Counted from the stretch's first letter, positions 18,093 to 25,995 are shown. The stretch: 64,000 nucleotides of DNA from Nostoc sp. UHCC 0302 (GCF_038096175.1 NZ_CP151099.1:7480001-7544000); one strand, 5' to 3'. Numbers and translations: made by a program. Notes: generated from the sequence alone by a model not told the origin.

Positions 18093-19067
18093 CTAAATAC
18101 TCATCTCTAGCATCCGTTGGATTGGTCGCAGTGCAGCGATGCGGATATCCTCTGACATGGTGATTTCGGGTGTACGGTTTTTCATCGCCAAATATAGTTT
18201 TTCTAGAGTGTTTAACCGCATAAACGGACATTCGTTGCAATTACAATTATTCAGAGGCGGCGCAGGAATAAAGTGCTTATTAGGAGCAAGTTTTTGCATT
18301 TGGTGAATAATACCAGGCTCTGTAGCAACAATGAATTCTTCAGCAGGGCTGTTTTGGCAATATTTGAGTAAAGCTGCCGTAGAGCCAATAAAGCTAGCGT
18401 GGCGCAACACACTACTTTCGCATTCTGGGTGTGCGATCGCCTCTGCTTCGGGGTGGGCAATTTTTAACTGCACAATTTTCTTTTCCGAAAAGGTTTCATG
18501 CACAACACAGCTACCTTGCCAGAGTACCAAATCTCGCCCAGTCTGTTCCATGACATAGCGTCCCAAATTCCGATCTGGAGCAAAAATAATCGGCTGTTCT
18601 TTAGGTATCTGCTGCACAATCTTGACAGCGTTGGAACTAGTGCAGATGATATCGCTCATCGCCTTAATTTCGGCAGAGCAATTGATGTAAGAAACCACCA
18701 AATGATCTGGATGCGCGGCTTTAAAAGCTGCAAAGGCCTCTCCTGGACAACTATCAGCTAAAGAACAACCAGCATCCAAATCTGGTAAAAGTACTAATTT
18801 ATCGGGATTAAGTATCTTTGCTGTTTCTGCCATGAAATGAACACCAGCAAAGACAATTACATCTGCATTGGTCTTTTCTGCTGTTCTGGCTAGTTGTAAT
18901 GAATCTCCAATAAAGTCTGCAATATCCTGAATATCTGGCTCTTGATAATAATGCGCCAGGATAACTGCATTAAGTTCTTTTTTCAAACTTTCAATAGCAG
19001 CAAACAAATCTAGTGGTAGTTCACCCAGTTGGGTTTTATCTCGTTGAGCTAGTGCAGTGGTAAACAC
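18093..19067 (-). CDS. nadA: Quinolinate synthase NadA
   Basis: 324 residues. It condenses iminoaspartate with dihydroxyacetone phosphate to quinolinate in NAD synthesis. Three cysteine sites for the oxygen-sensitive [4Fe-4S] cluster are visible: AGCSLADSC (Cys101), GSCVVHE and CNCNECPFM. Other landmarks are [23 protein letters not shown] and HPECESSV. The usual length for the family is 300-370. Divergent from the metallophosphoesterase gene; no NAD genes are adjacent. Confidence 0.96.
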   Translation of the reverse strand: MFTTALAQRDKTQLGELPLDLFAAIESLKKELNAVILAHYYQEPDIQDIADFIGDSLQLARTAEKTNADVIVFAGVHFMAETAKILNPDKLVLLPDLDAGCSLADSCPGEAFAAFKAAHPDHLVVSYINCSAEIKAMSDIICTSSNAVKIVQQIPKEQPIIFAPDRNLGRYVMEQTGRDLVLWQGSCVVHETFSEKKIVQLKIAHPEAEAIAHPECESSVLRHASFIGSTAALLKYCQNSPAEEFIVATEPGIIHQMQKLAPNKHFIPAPPLNNCNCNECPFMRLNTLEKLYLAMKNRTPEITMSEDIRIAALRPIQRMLEMSI

Positions 19068-19185
19068 GGTTAGAGGTGACTTTATGTTGCAAGTTTTTGT
19101 CCTGTGGATTAATTATAGTAGTTTTTACCAAAAATAGTAGAGGATTGATTTTCTGAGGTTGTGTCCAAATCCGGCGGAGTTTTCT

Positions 19186-20145
19186 ATGCTGGAGATAGAC
19201 GGCAAGGAAAGTGGCATGACCAGTCAGAAAACTCAATCAAGAACCCTCAAAATTGCTGTAATTGGAGATGTTCACGACCAATGGGAAGTGGAAGATGGCA
19301 TTGCACTCAAGCATTTGGGTGTTGACTTAGTGCTGTTTGTCGGGGATTTTGGCAATGAGTCGGTGGAAGTGGTAAGAGCGATCGCATCCCTAGAGATTCC
19401 CAAGGCAGCGGTGATGGGAAACCACGATGCATGGTACTCTGCCACGGAATGGGGGCGTAAGAAATGTCCCTACGACCGCTCTAAGGAAGACTGGGTACAG
19501 GAACAGCTCGATTTATTAGGCCCAGCTCATGTAGGTTACGGTAAGTTGGATTTTCCGGCTTGGGAATTAACTGTAGTGGGGGGTCGTCCCTTTACTTGGG
19601 GTGGCCCGGAGTGGAGATTTGCAGAAATCTGTCACGAACGTTATGGTGTCACAAGTTTGGAAGAGTCTGCCGACTTAATCGTTAAAGCAGTCAAAAGTGC
19701 TGCTTATAAGACGGTTATTTTTCTGGGTCACAATGGGCCTAGTGGCTTAGGCGATCGCCCAGAAGATCCCTGCGGCAAAGACTGGCATCCTATCGGCGGT
19801 GACTTTGGCGATCCAGATTTGGGTGAGGCGATTTCTCAGGCTCTGACTGCGGGTAAAACGATTCCTCTGGTGACATTTGGTCATATGCACCGAACTCTGC
19901 GGCACACTAAGCAGGTGCTACGAAAGCCAGTTTTTAGAAGTCCAGAGGGAATAATTTACTTGAATGCGGCAACTGTACCAAGGATTGTGGAAAATGACGA
20001 CCATAAACTGCGGAATTTTTCCATTGTCTCCCTAGAGGGGGGTGCAGTTGAGCAAGTCTCCCTAGTTTGGGTTGGCAATGATTTTCAGGTGGCGTCAGAG
20101 GAAATTTTGTATGAGCGATCGCCTTCAGTAGTGCAACCTGTGTAG
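19186..20145 (+). CDS. Metallophosphoesterase (TIGR04168 family)
   Basis: 319 residues from ATG 19186 (GGAG 7 bp upstream); ATG 19216 (MTSQ) is equally possible. A calcineurin-like fold with metal motifs GDVHDQ, GDFGNE, GNHDAW, GHNGP and GHMH in order. It is the cyanobacteria/plant-specific metallophosphoesterase family known as TIGR04168, of unknown substrate. No signal peptide. A promoter shared with nadA is likely in the short divergent gap. tRNA-Ser lies 78 bp downstream. Confidence 0.85.
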   Translation: MLEIDGKESGMTSQKTQSRTLKIAVIGDVHDQWEVEDGIALKHLGVDLVLFVGDFGNESVEVVRAIASLEIPKAAVMGNHDAWYSATEWGRKKCPYDRSKEDWVQEQLDLLGPAHVGYGKLDFPAWELTVVGGRPFTWGGPEWRFAEICHERYGVTSLEESADLIVKAVKSAAYKTVIFLGHNGPSGLGDRPEDPCGKDWHPIGGDFGDPDLGEAISQALTAGKTIPLVTFGHMHRTLRHTKQVLRKPVFRSPEGIIYLNAATVPRIVENDDHKLRNFSIVSLEGGAVEQVSLVWVGNDFQVASEEILYERSPSVVQPV

Positions 20146-20223
20146 ATGATAGGGTATAGTATTATCTGTCAGCTTTAGTGCTAACCGACGAATGTAGGCT
20201 ACACAATAGCTTGACAGTTTATT

Positions 20224-20308
20224 GGAGAGGTGGCAGAGTGGTCGATTGCGTCCGACTTGAAATCGGATGAGGCTAAAACCTCCGGGAGTTCGAATCTCCC
20301 CCTCTCCG
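20224..20308 (+). tRNA. tRNA-Ser (UGA)
   Basis: 85 nt. The acceptor arms GGAGAGG (20224-20230) and CCTCTCC (20301-20307) pair, with discriminator G20308. The anticodon arm CCGACTTGAAATCGG has anticodon TGA, a variable arm of class II size follows (GGCTAAAACCTCC), and the T-loop is GGGAGTTCGAATCTCCC. CCA is not encoded. An accessory region starts immediately downstream, so it may serve as an integration site. Confidence 0.95.
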
Positions 20309-20727
20309 TTCAGGAGTTAAAAATTAAAAATTAAAAATTTTAGGAGGGTGGGGTTAGGTAGAGCCTTTGGTGGAGACAATGATAGCACCAAGAATTTTTG
20401 TTAGTTCTTTGGCTTCGGTTTGGAGTTGACTAATTTTTTCTTGAGGTACTATCTCGGATGCAATAAGCAATCTTAACCAATACCGAGTTTCACGGGATTC
20501 TTTTAGTGCAATCATGAGCTTGCTGAGAAAATCTGCTTTGCTTTGAGCAGCTTGTGCTTCTTCAACATTAGCTCCAATCGATGTTCCTGACCTTAACAAC
20601 TGTTGAGAAAGGGTTCGTGCTACTCCTGGTTTGTCATCTAAAAACTGGCACAATTTTACTAAGTAGGTAGGCACCGAAATTTTCTACTATGTAACAAAAT
20701 CTTAAGTTGATAATCTAGAGCTAAATT

Positions 20728-21270
20728 TTACACGATGTGTGTTGTGATTGTTTTTTTTCCTCTAGCTTGAACACCATTGATGACGGCGTAAGCGAGATCT
20801 AGCTCATCATCAAATGCTTGCCCGGATAACTCATCTTTCTTGAGATGTTGCCATTCCAATTCAATTGGATTCATTTCTGAGCAATATTTCGGGAGAAAAA
20901 AGATGTACAAACCCTGACTTTCCCATTTTTTCCACAATTGTTGAACTTCTTGGCAGCGATGTATTGGCCCGTTATCTTGCACAATCACGCTGATACGTCC
21001 AGTTTCTTGGGCTTGTTTGGCTTCTTTCTCCATCATTTCTATATAAGATTTACGGTCAACACCACCGATAACTAAACCGTAAACAAAACTGATTAAAGGT
21101 TGGAGAAGCCCGATAATACTTAATCTGCGACCACGGCGTTTAGTCTGTTCTAACCGTTTTTGCTCACCTCTAAAGTAATATGTATAACTAGGTTCGCTCC
21201 ACATACAGAACCCTGACTCGTCTAGGTATTTCAGGTCTATTTCACCAGTGGCAGCAGCTAATTCCAACAT
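20728..21270 (-). CDS. IS630 transposase, C-terminal DDE frame
   Basis: 180 residues from the annotated-style ATG, but the frame is open further upstream to the homopolymer at 21356-21362, where it should join the first frame (reading KKGVDWKRTRKSHKGKQDP and on into this ORF). The catalytic triad is visible: Asp in YLDESGF, Asp in VQDNGPIHRC, Glu in NPIELEWQHLKKDE. This is the RNase H-like DDE domain that cuts and joins DNA ends. On its own it lacks the DNA-binding part. Confidence 0.85.
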   Translation of the reverse strand: MLELAAATGEIDLKYLDESGFCMWSEPSYTYYFRGEQKRLEQTKRRGRRLSIIGLLQPLISFVYGLVIGGVDRKSYIEMMEKEAKQAQETGRISVIVQDNGPIHRCQEVQQLWKKWESQGLYIFFLPKYCSEMNPIELEWQHLKKDELSGQAFDDELDLAYAVINGVQARGKKTITTHIV

Positions 21271-21299
21271 GTCTAGGTCTGCTTGCTTGTTTGCTCGTG

Positions 21300-21779
21300 C
21301 TACTGGGTCTTGTTTTCCTTTATGGCTTTTCCTTGTCCGTTTCCAATCGACCCCCTTTTTTTGAGTACCCGTCTTAATCTGTCGGCACTCATCTCAACGT
21401 TGCGTTCTGTTTTCAACTTCAAAGCTAACTGAGAACTATTGTATGTGCGTGGCTCGTTTCTGAGGCATTCTTCTAAAAATATCATGTCATCCTCAAGCCA
21501 CTTTGGTTTCCCCTCTCGCCCAGGAGATTCCCAAAGCCCTTCTGTGCCCAGTTTTTGCCATTGATGCAAAACTTTTGTGACTGTTTTTTTGTGACAATCA
21601 AAGTGATCTGCTATCTTCTCTACATACCAACCATGTGCATTTAGCCTGATTATTTCCGCCCTGTCTTTGACTTTCTGTGGTACATCCTGTTTTCTCAGAT
21701 TTAGTAAAGTTTGGTCTTGCTCAGGAGTCAGAAATACCCTTAAACGCGCACCCATACACCAACTACCTTGTAGATGCAT
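21300..21779 (-). CDS. IS630 transposase, N-terminal HTH frame
   Basis: 159 residues (an internal ATG at 21755, MGARLRVFLTPEQ, is the likelier start). Two helix-turn-helix segments: KVKDRAEIIRLNAHGWYVEKIADHF...KKTVTKVLHQW and the paired-like region up to MSADRLRRVLKKRG. The native frame runs out 30 residues past an A7 run (21356-21362) followed by G5; a -1 shift there fuses it to the DDE frame. Either a programmed shift or a one-base deletion from A8 explains this. Confidence 0.85.
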   Translation of the reverse strand: MHLQGSWCMGARLRVFLTPEQDQTLLNLRKQDVPQKVKDRAEIIRLNAHGWYVEKIADHFDCHKKTVTKVLHQWQKLGTEGLWESPGREGKPKWLEDDMIFLEECLRNEPRTYNSSQLALKLKTERNVEMSADRLRRVLKKRGSIGNGQGKAIKENKTQ

Positions 21780-21938
21780 TATCAGTCTTTACATATCTTA
21801 ACATAGCTGACTTTTTTGGCACCTACCTACTTATGCGAACTGAAAAAGTAAAAGTGCGATCGCAAATATCTTTTTTCACAGGTAGAGGTTAACTATGTTT
21901 TGTATTATTTATCTGCCTTACCAACTTCTACTAAATGT

Positions 21939-24302
21939 TTAATTTTTATTTGGTAACAACAAAGTATTTTCAATTTCTTGCCTAACTTCCCGGCTGACAT
22001 AACAATCACTATTTATGCAGTCCATTAGCAATCTATTGGCATATAAATACCTTTCTAATAGCGTCTTTTGTGCTTCGTTTAACTGCCATTCATGCCCAAT
22101 ATTGCAATGCTTAATCATGATGACTCTAAGCTGTTCATTCCAAACTTCCCCATCAGCTATCCACCAGTGCTGAAACGCTTTATTCTCGCTTTTCTGAGGT
22201 GGAAGTTGGCTTTTGAGGTTGTTAAGCAAAATCTGTAAATCAGGGTTTAGATTACGTTCTAGACTAAAATCAAGATTTAAATCAAAGTGATTAGGATAGA
22301 GAGTATGTAGGCTTTTTCTAGTTACACGAATTTTTTTTCTTTCAAAAAAGATAGCAACTTCAAAACTTAAGCCTGGAGTACCTATCCCGCTAATTCCAGT
22401 AGGAGCGCAAGCTTTATAAAAATCGTTGTCTAAAGTCCCAGTAAGAGCTAGATCGAAAGCCAAAACACGAGGAAGACTTTCAAAGTCTGAATACTTCTCT
22501 TGAATAAGATGATTTATCAAATGTAAATAGACACCTCTAACTTCTGCTGGCGGATATGGCACTGTAGCTAAAGAACCTTTTTTAGCTACCCACCTCATTA
22601 AATGTTGTAACTGTTCATCTGTGCTAATTAGTCCATCAATTTTATGCTTCATCAATAGGGTAAAATCATCCGCCTTCCGCATCATCCCTGCTGTGAGCAA
22701 AAAAACTTCGCGCCAGCGTTTCTCTGTGATATGCTCTAACAAAGTTTCCCAGGCAGAGTTAGCAACTATTTCTCTTGCGGCAAAATACTCGTGAAAGGTT
22801 AGGTGAGAAAAGGAATAGATGCCCTTTGCTCGTTCTACTAGTAGTCCATGCTGTGCTTCAATAGACTTTAAAACGGCTTCACTATCGAGTTTCAATACTT
22901 CTGGATCTGTATCAGCATCACGTAAGTTACGAATAAAATCAGCAATGTATACTTCAGCCGTTTTTTGCTTAAAGAAATAGTCTTTCTGCTCAAAGGTGGT
23001 TAAGCCTATTTGACTCAGCAAATCTTCCTTACGCTGCAAAGACAGGTTTTTATAGACCTGCTCTCTCTCAATGTTGCGTTTGGCATCCCATTTTTTCAGC
23101 AATACATCTAATCCTTCTTGATAAAGCTCAGAACGATTTGCTGGGAAATCTCCACTATCTCCAAACACCAAACACAGTAATGTTAGCAATAAAGGACTAC
23201 TTGCTAGTTCTTTAATTGGTTTGTTTTCCTTCAGTTTCTGAATAAATCTTTTACCTTTCACTGGATCAGTTAACTGGAACCAGTTTTGAGCAAAAATGGC
23301 TATTTGTTTTTCGTCAAAATCTGCCATTTCTACCTCTGTGAAACTTTGATAGGTGTATTCTTTGGCAGCAATACGACAGGTAATTACAAATTGATTAGTA
23401 TGAAACAGGTCAGAAAATTCCCGAATTTGCCGTAAAACACGCTTGGTGTCTTCCTCTCGTACTTCATCTAACCCATCCAGCAATACCAATGCTTTACCCT
23501 GTTTCAACAGTTTCTCTACTGCCGCACTAGTATGAAGTACCCCACAGCTTGATAATAGTTGAACAATAAATTTCAAAATATCTGGTTTTTTAGGTGCTTC
23601 TGCAAAATCTTTTAATGTGATAAACAAGGGAACTCTGTTTGCTTGAAATCTCCCTTCAATACACTGCATTGCTAGATATTTTAAAAAAGTGGTTTTTCCT
23701 GCTCCTGGTTTGCCTAAAACCATCAGCTTACTATAACGCTGTACAACCTCTAATCCTGAGACTCGTTTCTGTTTTACTCCGCTAAGTCCAAGTCGATCAA
23801 AGTTATCATGGTCACAGCTTTGCATTAGTTCCGCAACTTTTAGTCGTCTTCGTCCTGTTATTGCCTCCAGAATATTTACATTTGTGTAAATACCTTGTTT
23901 TCCTGTTAACTCAATTGGCTTAGGCATATCTAATACCCGCATGGTTCCGCACTTTTCTTTGATGTAGGGTTTGACTTGTTTGCGGATTTTTTGCACTAAG
24001 GTATCAATAGAATCATCTATGTCATCTGTAGTTAAATGACCAGAAGATTGTTGCTGTAAATATCTTTTGCTCAAATACTCCCGTAAGCGGCTTTCTTTAA
24101 CAGGGCCATTACCAGTGATACAAAATTTTTTGTAAATACCTGTAAGGCAAGTGTTTAGGTTAGTTTCAGAAATGTTTAATTCTTGAGCTACGTGGACTCG
24201 ATTCTTACTACGACCGAATATTTCCAGAAAGACTTCTTTCTCCCTGTGCGACAATTCACTGTATTGCTCCAGTTGCTTAAGAAAGTCTTCTGGTATAGAC
24301 AT
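21939..24302 (-). CDS. HTH-NACHT protein (bacterial NLR-like, putative defence), copy 1
   Basis: 787 residues from ATG 24302 (GGAG 7 bp upstream; same start as its paralogue). Order: LuxR-like helix-turn-helix (about 15-80, LSHREKEVFLEIFGRSKNRVHVAQELNIS split here by family memory); a linker with CGTMRVLDM and GIYTNVNILEAITGRRRL; a NACHT NTPase with Walker A GKPGAGKTT (197-205) and Walker B LVLLDGLDE (272-280), SFSHLTFHEYFAAREI at its winged-helix end; a variable segment (about 585-700); and a conserved C-terminal helical cap ending VRQEIENTLLLP. Such bacterial NACHT proteins can mediate phage defence. A divergent mini-ORF and a phased operator lie upstream. Confidence 0.85.
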   Translation of the reverse strand: MSIPEDFLKQLEQYSELSHREKEVFLEIFGRSKNRVHVAQELNISETNLNTCLTGIYKKFCITGNGPVKESRLREYLSKRYLQQQSSGHLTTDDIDDSIDTLVQKIRKQVKPYIKEKCGTMRVLDMPKPIELTGKQGIYTNVNILEAITGRRRLKVAELMQSCDHDNFDRLGLSGVKQKRVSGLEVVQRYSKLMVLGKPGAGKTTFLKYLAMQCIEGRFQANRVPLFITLKDFAEAPKKPDILKFIVQLLSSCGVLHTSAAVEKLLKQGKALVLLDGLDEVREEDTKRVLRQIREFSDLFHTNQFVITCRIAAKEYTYQSFTEVEMADFDEKQIAIFAQNWFQLTDPVKGKRFIQKLKENKPIKELASSPLLLTLLCLVFGDSGDFPANRSELYQEGLDVLLKKWDAKRNIEREQVYKNLSLQRKEDLLSQIGLTTFEQKDYFFKQKTAEVYIADFIRNLRDADTDPEVLKLDSEAVLKSIEAQHGLLVERAKGIYSFSHLTFHEYFAAREIVANSAWETLLEHITEKRWREVFLLTAGMMRKADDFTLLMKHKIDGLISTDEQLQHLMRWVAKKGSLATVPYPPAEVRGVYLHLINHLIQEKYSDFESLPRVLAFDLALTGTLDNDFYKACAPTGISGIGTPGLSFEVAIFFERKKIRVTRKSLHTLYPNHFDLNLDFSLERNLNPDLQILLNNLKSQLPPQKSENKAFQHWWIADGEVWNEQLRVIMIKHCNIGHEWQLNEAQKTLLERYLYANRLLMDCINSDCYVSREVRQEIENTLLLPNKN

Positions 24303-24363
24303 TGACCACTCCCACAATTACTTATAAGCCAGTTTAGCCAAAGTTTTTATCAAAATGTGGAGT

Positions 24364-24400
24364 TAAATCAGTGTAAGTCAGGCTAAGTCAAGGTAAGTCA
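24364..24400. promoter_or_regulatory. Array of four heptamers at exact 10-bp period, NACHT copy 1
   Basis: TAAATCA (24364) and TAAGTCA (24374, 24384, 24394) start exactly 10 bp apart, i.e. on one face of the helix. Read toward the NACHT gene the unit is TGACTTA. The same array, with five units, is found at the second NACHT locus in the same orientation relative to the genes, preceded in both by TTATTTAT. This is probably an operator for a multimeric regulator, perhaps the HTH of the NACHT protein itself. Confidence 0.75.
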
Positions 24401-24423
24401 GATAAATAACTCCAAAAGAAAAT

Positions 24424-24462
24424 TGCGACATTGAACTCAGTTAAGCTACTGAGGCAATCGCA
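24424..24462 (+). promoter_or_regulatory. Hairpin overlapping the mini-ORF ribosome-binding site, copy 1
   Basis: Outer arms TGCGA (24424-24428) / TCGCA (24458-24462) and inner arms CTCAGT (24436-24441) / ACTGAG (24448-24453). The likely ribosome-binding site GAGG (24451-24454) lies in the 3' arm, 8 bp before the ATG. The same nested structure precedes the paralogous mini-ORF, so translation may be structurally controlled, or the DNA dyad may be an operator. Confidence 0.55.
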
Positions 24463-24669
24463 ATGCTAGAAACACTAATCCCTCTGGTTATAAATAAGTC
24501 TGTTGAAGTTGTTATTGGAATATTGCTGGAAAAGTTTTGTAAATGGGTACTGAGTGACGCCAATATCAAAAATGCTGACAACTTTCTGAAAATGCAAATT
24601 CTTGTACTTTATCTTGATTGGGTTTTACGAAAAACAACACTAAAATCTCTACCACAAGAATCACAATAG
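24463..24669 (+). CDS. Mini-ORF divergent from NACHT gene, copy 1 (unknown)
   Basis: 68 residues. Residues 1-30 form a hydrophobic amphipathic helix (LIPLVINKSVEVVIGILLEK), then FCKWVLSD, a charged turn, and a second hydrophobic helix FLKMQILVLYLDWVLRK. The second copy in this window (49947-50177) keeps MLETLIPL, NKSVEV, LLEKF, WVL and FLKMQILVLYLDW, so it is a genuine gene under selection. I do not recognise the family. It may be a small membrane-active effector, an inhibitor, or a sensor peptide for the NACHT protein. Start supported by GAGG 8 bp upstream. Confidence 0.7.
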   Translation: MLETLIPLVINKSVEVVIGILLEKFCKWVLSDANIKNADNFLKMQILVLYLDWVLRKTTLKSLPQESQ

Positions 24670-24775
24670 AGCTAATAGAGATGACAGTGCGATCGCATTA
24701 ACAAACCAAAGGCGATCGCCCCCCAAACTCCCATCGCGCTACAATTACCAATAAATTATTTTGGGAGGTCAATCA

Positions 24776-25042
24776 ATGGCTACCCTTCATGCGCTAAACA
24801 TACCCGATGAGTTATACAAACAGCTGCAAGAGTTAGCTAAAGCTGAAAATAGCTCAGTTAATGCTCAAATCATTAAAATATTGCAGAACGCGTTGCGAAC
24901 AAAAACACAGCCAACGGATGACGAAAGGCGAAAAAATGTACTCAGACTTTTAGAGGAAAGTCGCCTGCGTCGTGAAAGTCGTCGCACTGATGTGGAATGG
25001 CCTGATAGCACTGAATTAATCCGAGAAGATCGTGACAGATGA
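24776..25042 (+). CDS. FitA-like ribbon-helix-helix antitoxin, without toxin
   Basis: 88 residues from ATG 24776, with GGGAGG at 24763-24768. N-terminal ribbon-helix-helix domain (MATLHALNIPDELYKQLQELAKAENSSVNAQIIKILQNAL), then a basic linker and a toxin-binding-type tail RRTDVEWPDSTELIREDRDR. FitA/VapB-type antitoxins repress their operon and neutralise a PIN-domain RNase encoded directly downstream. Here the stop codon overlaps an ATG (ATGA) as in intact pairs, but the following frame encodes only about 43 residues with no PIN motifs. The antitoxin is therefore an orphan. Confidence 0.8.
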   Translation: MATLHALNIPDELYKQLQELAKAENSSVNAQIIKILQNALRTKTQPTDDERRKNVLRLLEESRLRRESRRTDVEWPDSTELIREDRDR

Positions 25043-25096
25043 CTACCCCAGATGTCATCAATATAAAAGCGATCGCTTCTTCCTTACAAGCAAAAA

Positions 25097-25309
25097 TTAT
25101 TCCTGGACTACTTCCACCAACTCTTCAATCATCACATCAAAAGTTCTTGCCAGCTTCTGAATTGCAGTGAAGTCAACAGTTGCTAACCCAGGCGATCGCG
25201 CATAAGTTCTCAGAGTGCTGTATACTACACCAGAACGATCAGACACTTCTTTGAGTGTCCAACCTTTCTCATCAGCAAACTCTCGAATCTTTAGCCGGAT
25301 CATTCCCAT
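25097..25309 (-). CDS. Small XRE-family helix-turn-helix regulator
   Basis: 70 residues, a single Cro/C1-type HTH domain: IRLKIREFADEKGWTLKEVSDRSGV, then VYSTLRTYARSPGLATVDFTAIQKLARTFDVMIEELVEV. The length fits stand-alone XRE proteins such as antitoxins or phage-type regulators. No partner is adjacent on the same strand. It lies in the accessory patch between an orphan antitoxin and a repeat-preceded gene. Confidence 0.8.
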   Translation of the reverse strand: MGMIRLKIREFADEKGWTLKEVSDRSGVVYSTLRTYARSPGLATVDFTAIQKLARTFDVMIEELVEVVQE

Positions 25310-25438
25310 ATTTTACTTGACAACTGACTTATATAAGTCTTTTAATATTATATTGTATCAGATAAAACGATCGCCCTGCGGCCTAGGAAACTGAAAGGCG
25401 ATCGCATTATTTACAATAGGTATCCCGTAAAAGCCGAG

Positions 25439-25504
25439 AATCATCTTTTAACAAAAATCATCTTCTCATCGCAAGAATCATCTTTTTTTCACGAGAATCA
25501 TCTT
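25439..25504. repeat. Four spaced copies of AATCATCTT upstream of an orphan gene
   Basis: AATCATCTT starts at 25439, 25456, 25476 and 25496 (spacing 17, 20, 20 bp), mostly within GAGAATCATCTTTT or AAGAATCATCTTTT. The last copy ends 2 bp before the ATG of the downstream ORF. The roughly two-turn spacing resembles iterons or an operator array. Confidence 0.7.
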
Positions 25505-25506
25505 TT

Positions 25507-25992
25507 ATGGTATCATCCCTCCAGCGAAAAGCGGTTGTTATTCGCGCATCAAAAATTGTTCACAAATCGTCAGCACTTCACCAACTTACGCGATTTGTTA
25601 CAGAAGAAGCAATTTGCCTGATGTTTAACATCAGCTTTGAAGATATATATGTAGTGGAATGCTGGCGCTATGTGGTTTACGTCCACGGTACGGGAGTGAG
25701 CAAGTTTGTCAGCTATGCTGATTTTCCGCCAATTTTGGGAGTAGCGCCACCCAGAGTCAGAGACTTTATTAGATGGCGCAAGCGTTGGCGAAAGCAAAAT
25801 GAGCTTTACAGAAAACAAGCACCCAACTGGTGGGCAGAATTCTTTGCTCAAGAATTTTCGCGAGCTACTTCAGAGGATGTGCTGCATAGTTGGGGCAAAT
25901 TAGTCGAGTTAATTACATTTGCCTTTAATGAAGACACTTTACAGGAACTCCGAAGAAGCTCTCATCAAGAGAAATCGCTGATATGTTTTTAA
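25507..25992 (+). CDS. Hypothetical protein downstream of spaced repeats
   Basis: 161 residues, no recognised domain. It has aromatic-rich segments (VVECWRYVVYVHGTG, FVSYADFPPILG), a very basic tract RDFIRWRKRWRKQ, and a C-terminal part HSWGKLVELITFAFNEDTLQELR. No membrane helix or signal peptide. The start is uncertain, since the ATG abuts the AATCATCTT repeats with no clear ribosome-binding site. It may be confined to filamentous cyanobacteria. Function unknown. Confidence 0.5.
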   Translation: MVSSLQRKAVVIRASKIVHKSSALHQLTRFVTEEAICLMFNISFEDIYVVECWRYVVYVHGTGVSKFVSYADFPPILGVAPPRVRDFIRWRKRWRKQNELYRKQAPNWWAEFFAQEFSRATSEDVLHSWGKLVELITFAFNEDTLQELRRSSHQEKSLICF

Positions 25993-25995
25993 CGG

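Larger units (their letters stand above)
20662..21831 (-). mobile_element. IS630-family insertion sequence, 1170 bp
   Basis: The ends are imperfect inverted repeats beginning AGTAGGTAGG (20662-20671; inverse at 21822-21831), with further matches inward. The element is flanked by TA at 20660-20661 and 21832-21833, the target duplication of the IS630/Tc1 group. It carries a two-frame DDE transposase on the minus strand and lies within a four-helix-bundle gene. Confidence 0.88.
20354..21879 (-). pseudogene. Four-helix-bundle protein gene interrupted by an IS630-type element
   Basis: The 3' part (20354-20661) encodes VKLCQFLDDKPGVARTLSQQ and SGTSIGANVEEAQAAQSKADF, the 23S-rRNA intervening-sequence/four-helix-bundle family. 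Removing 20662-21831 and one TA restores the frame to an upstream GTG at 21879: MKKDICDRTFTFSVRI joined to VKLCQF, which is the expected family N-terminus. So the insertion disrupts residue 16-17 of the original protein. A truncated product could still start at a GTG inside the element's end (20674), giving a 106-residue protein. The function of this family is unknown. Confidence 0.85.
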
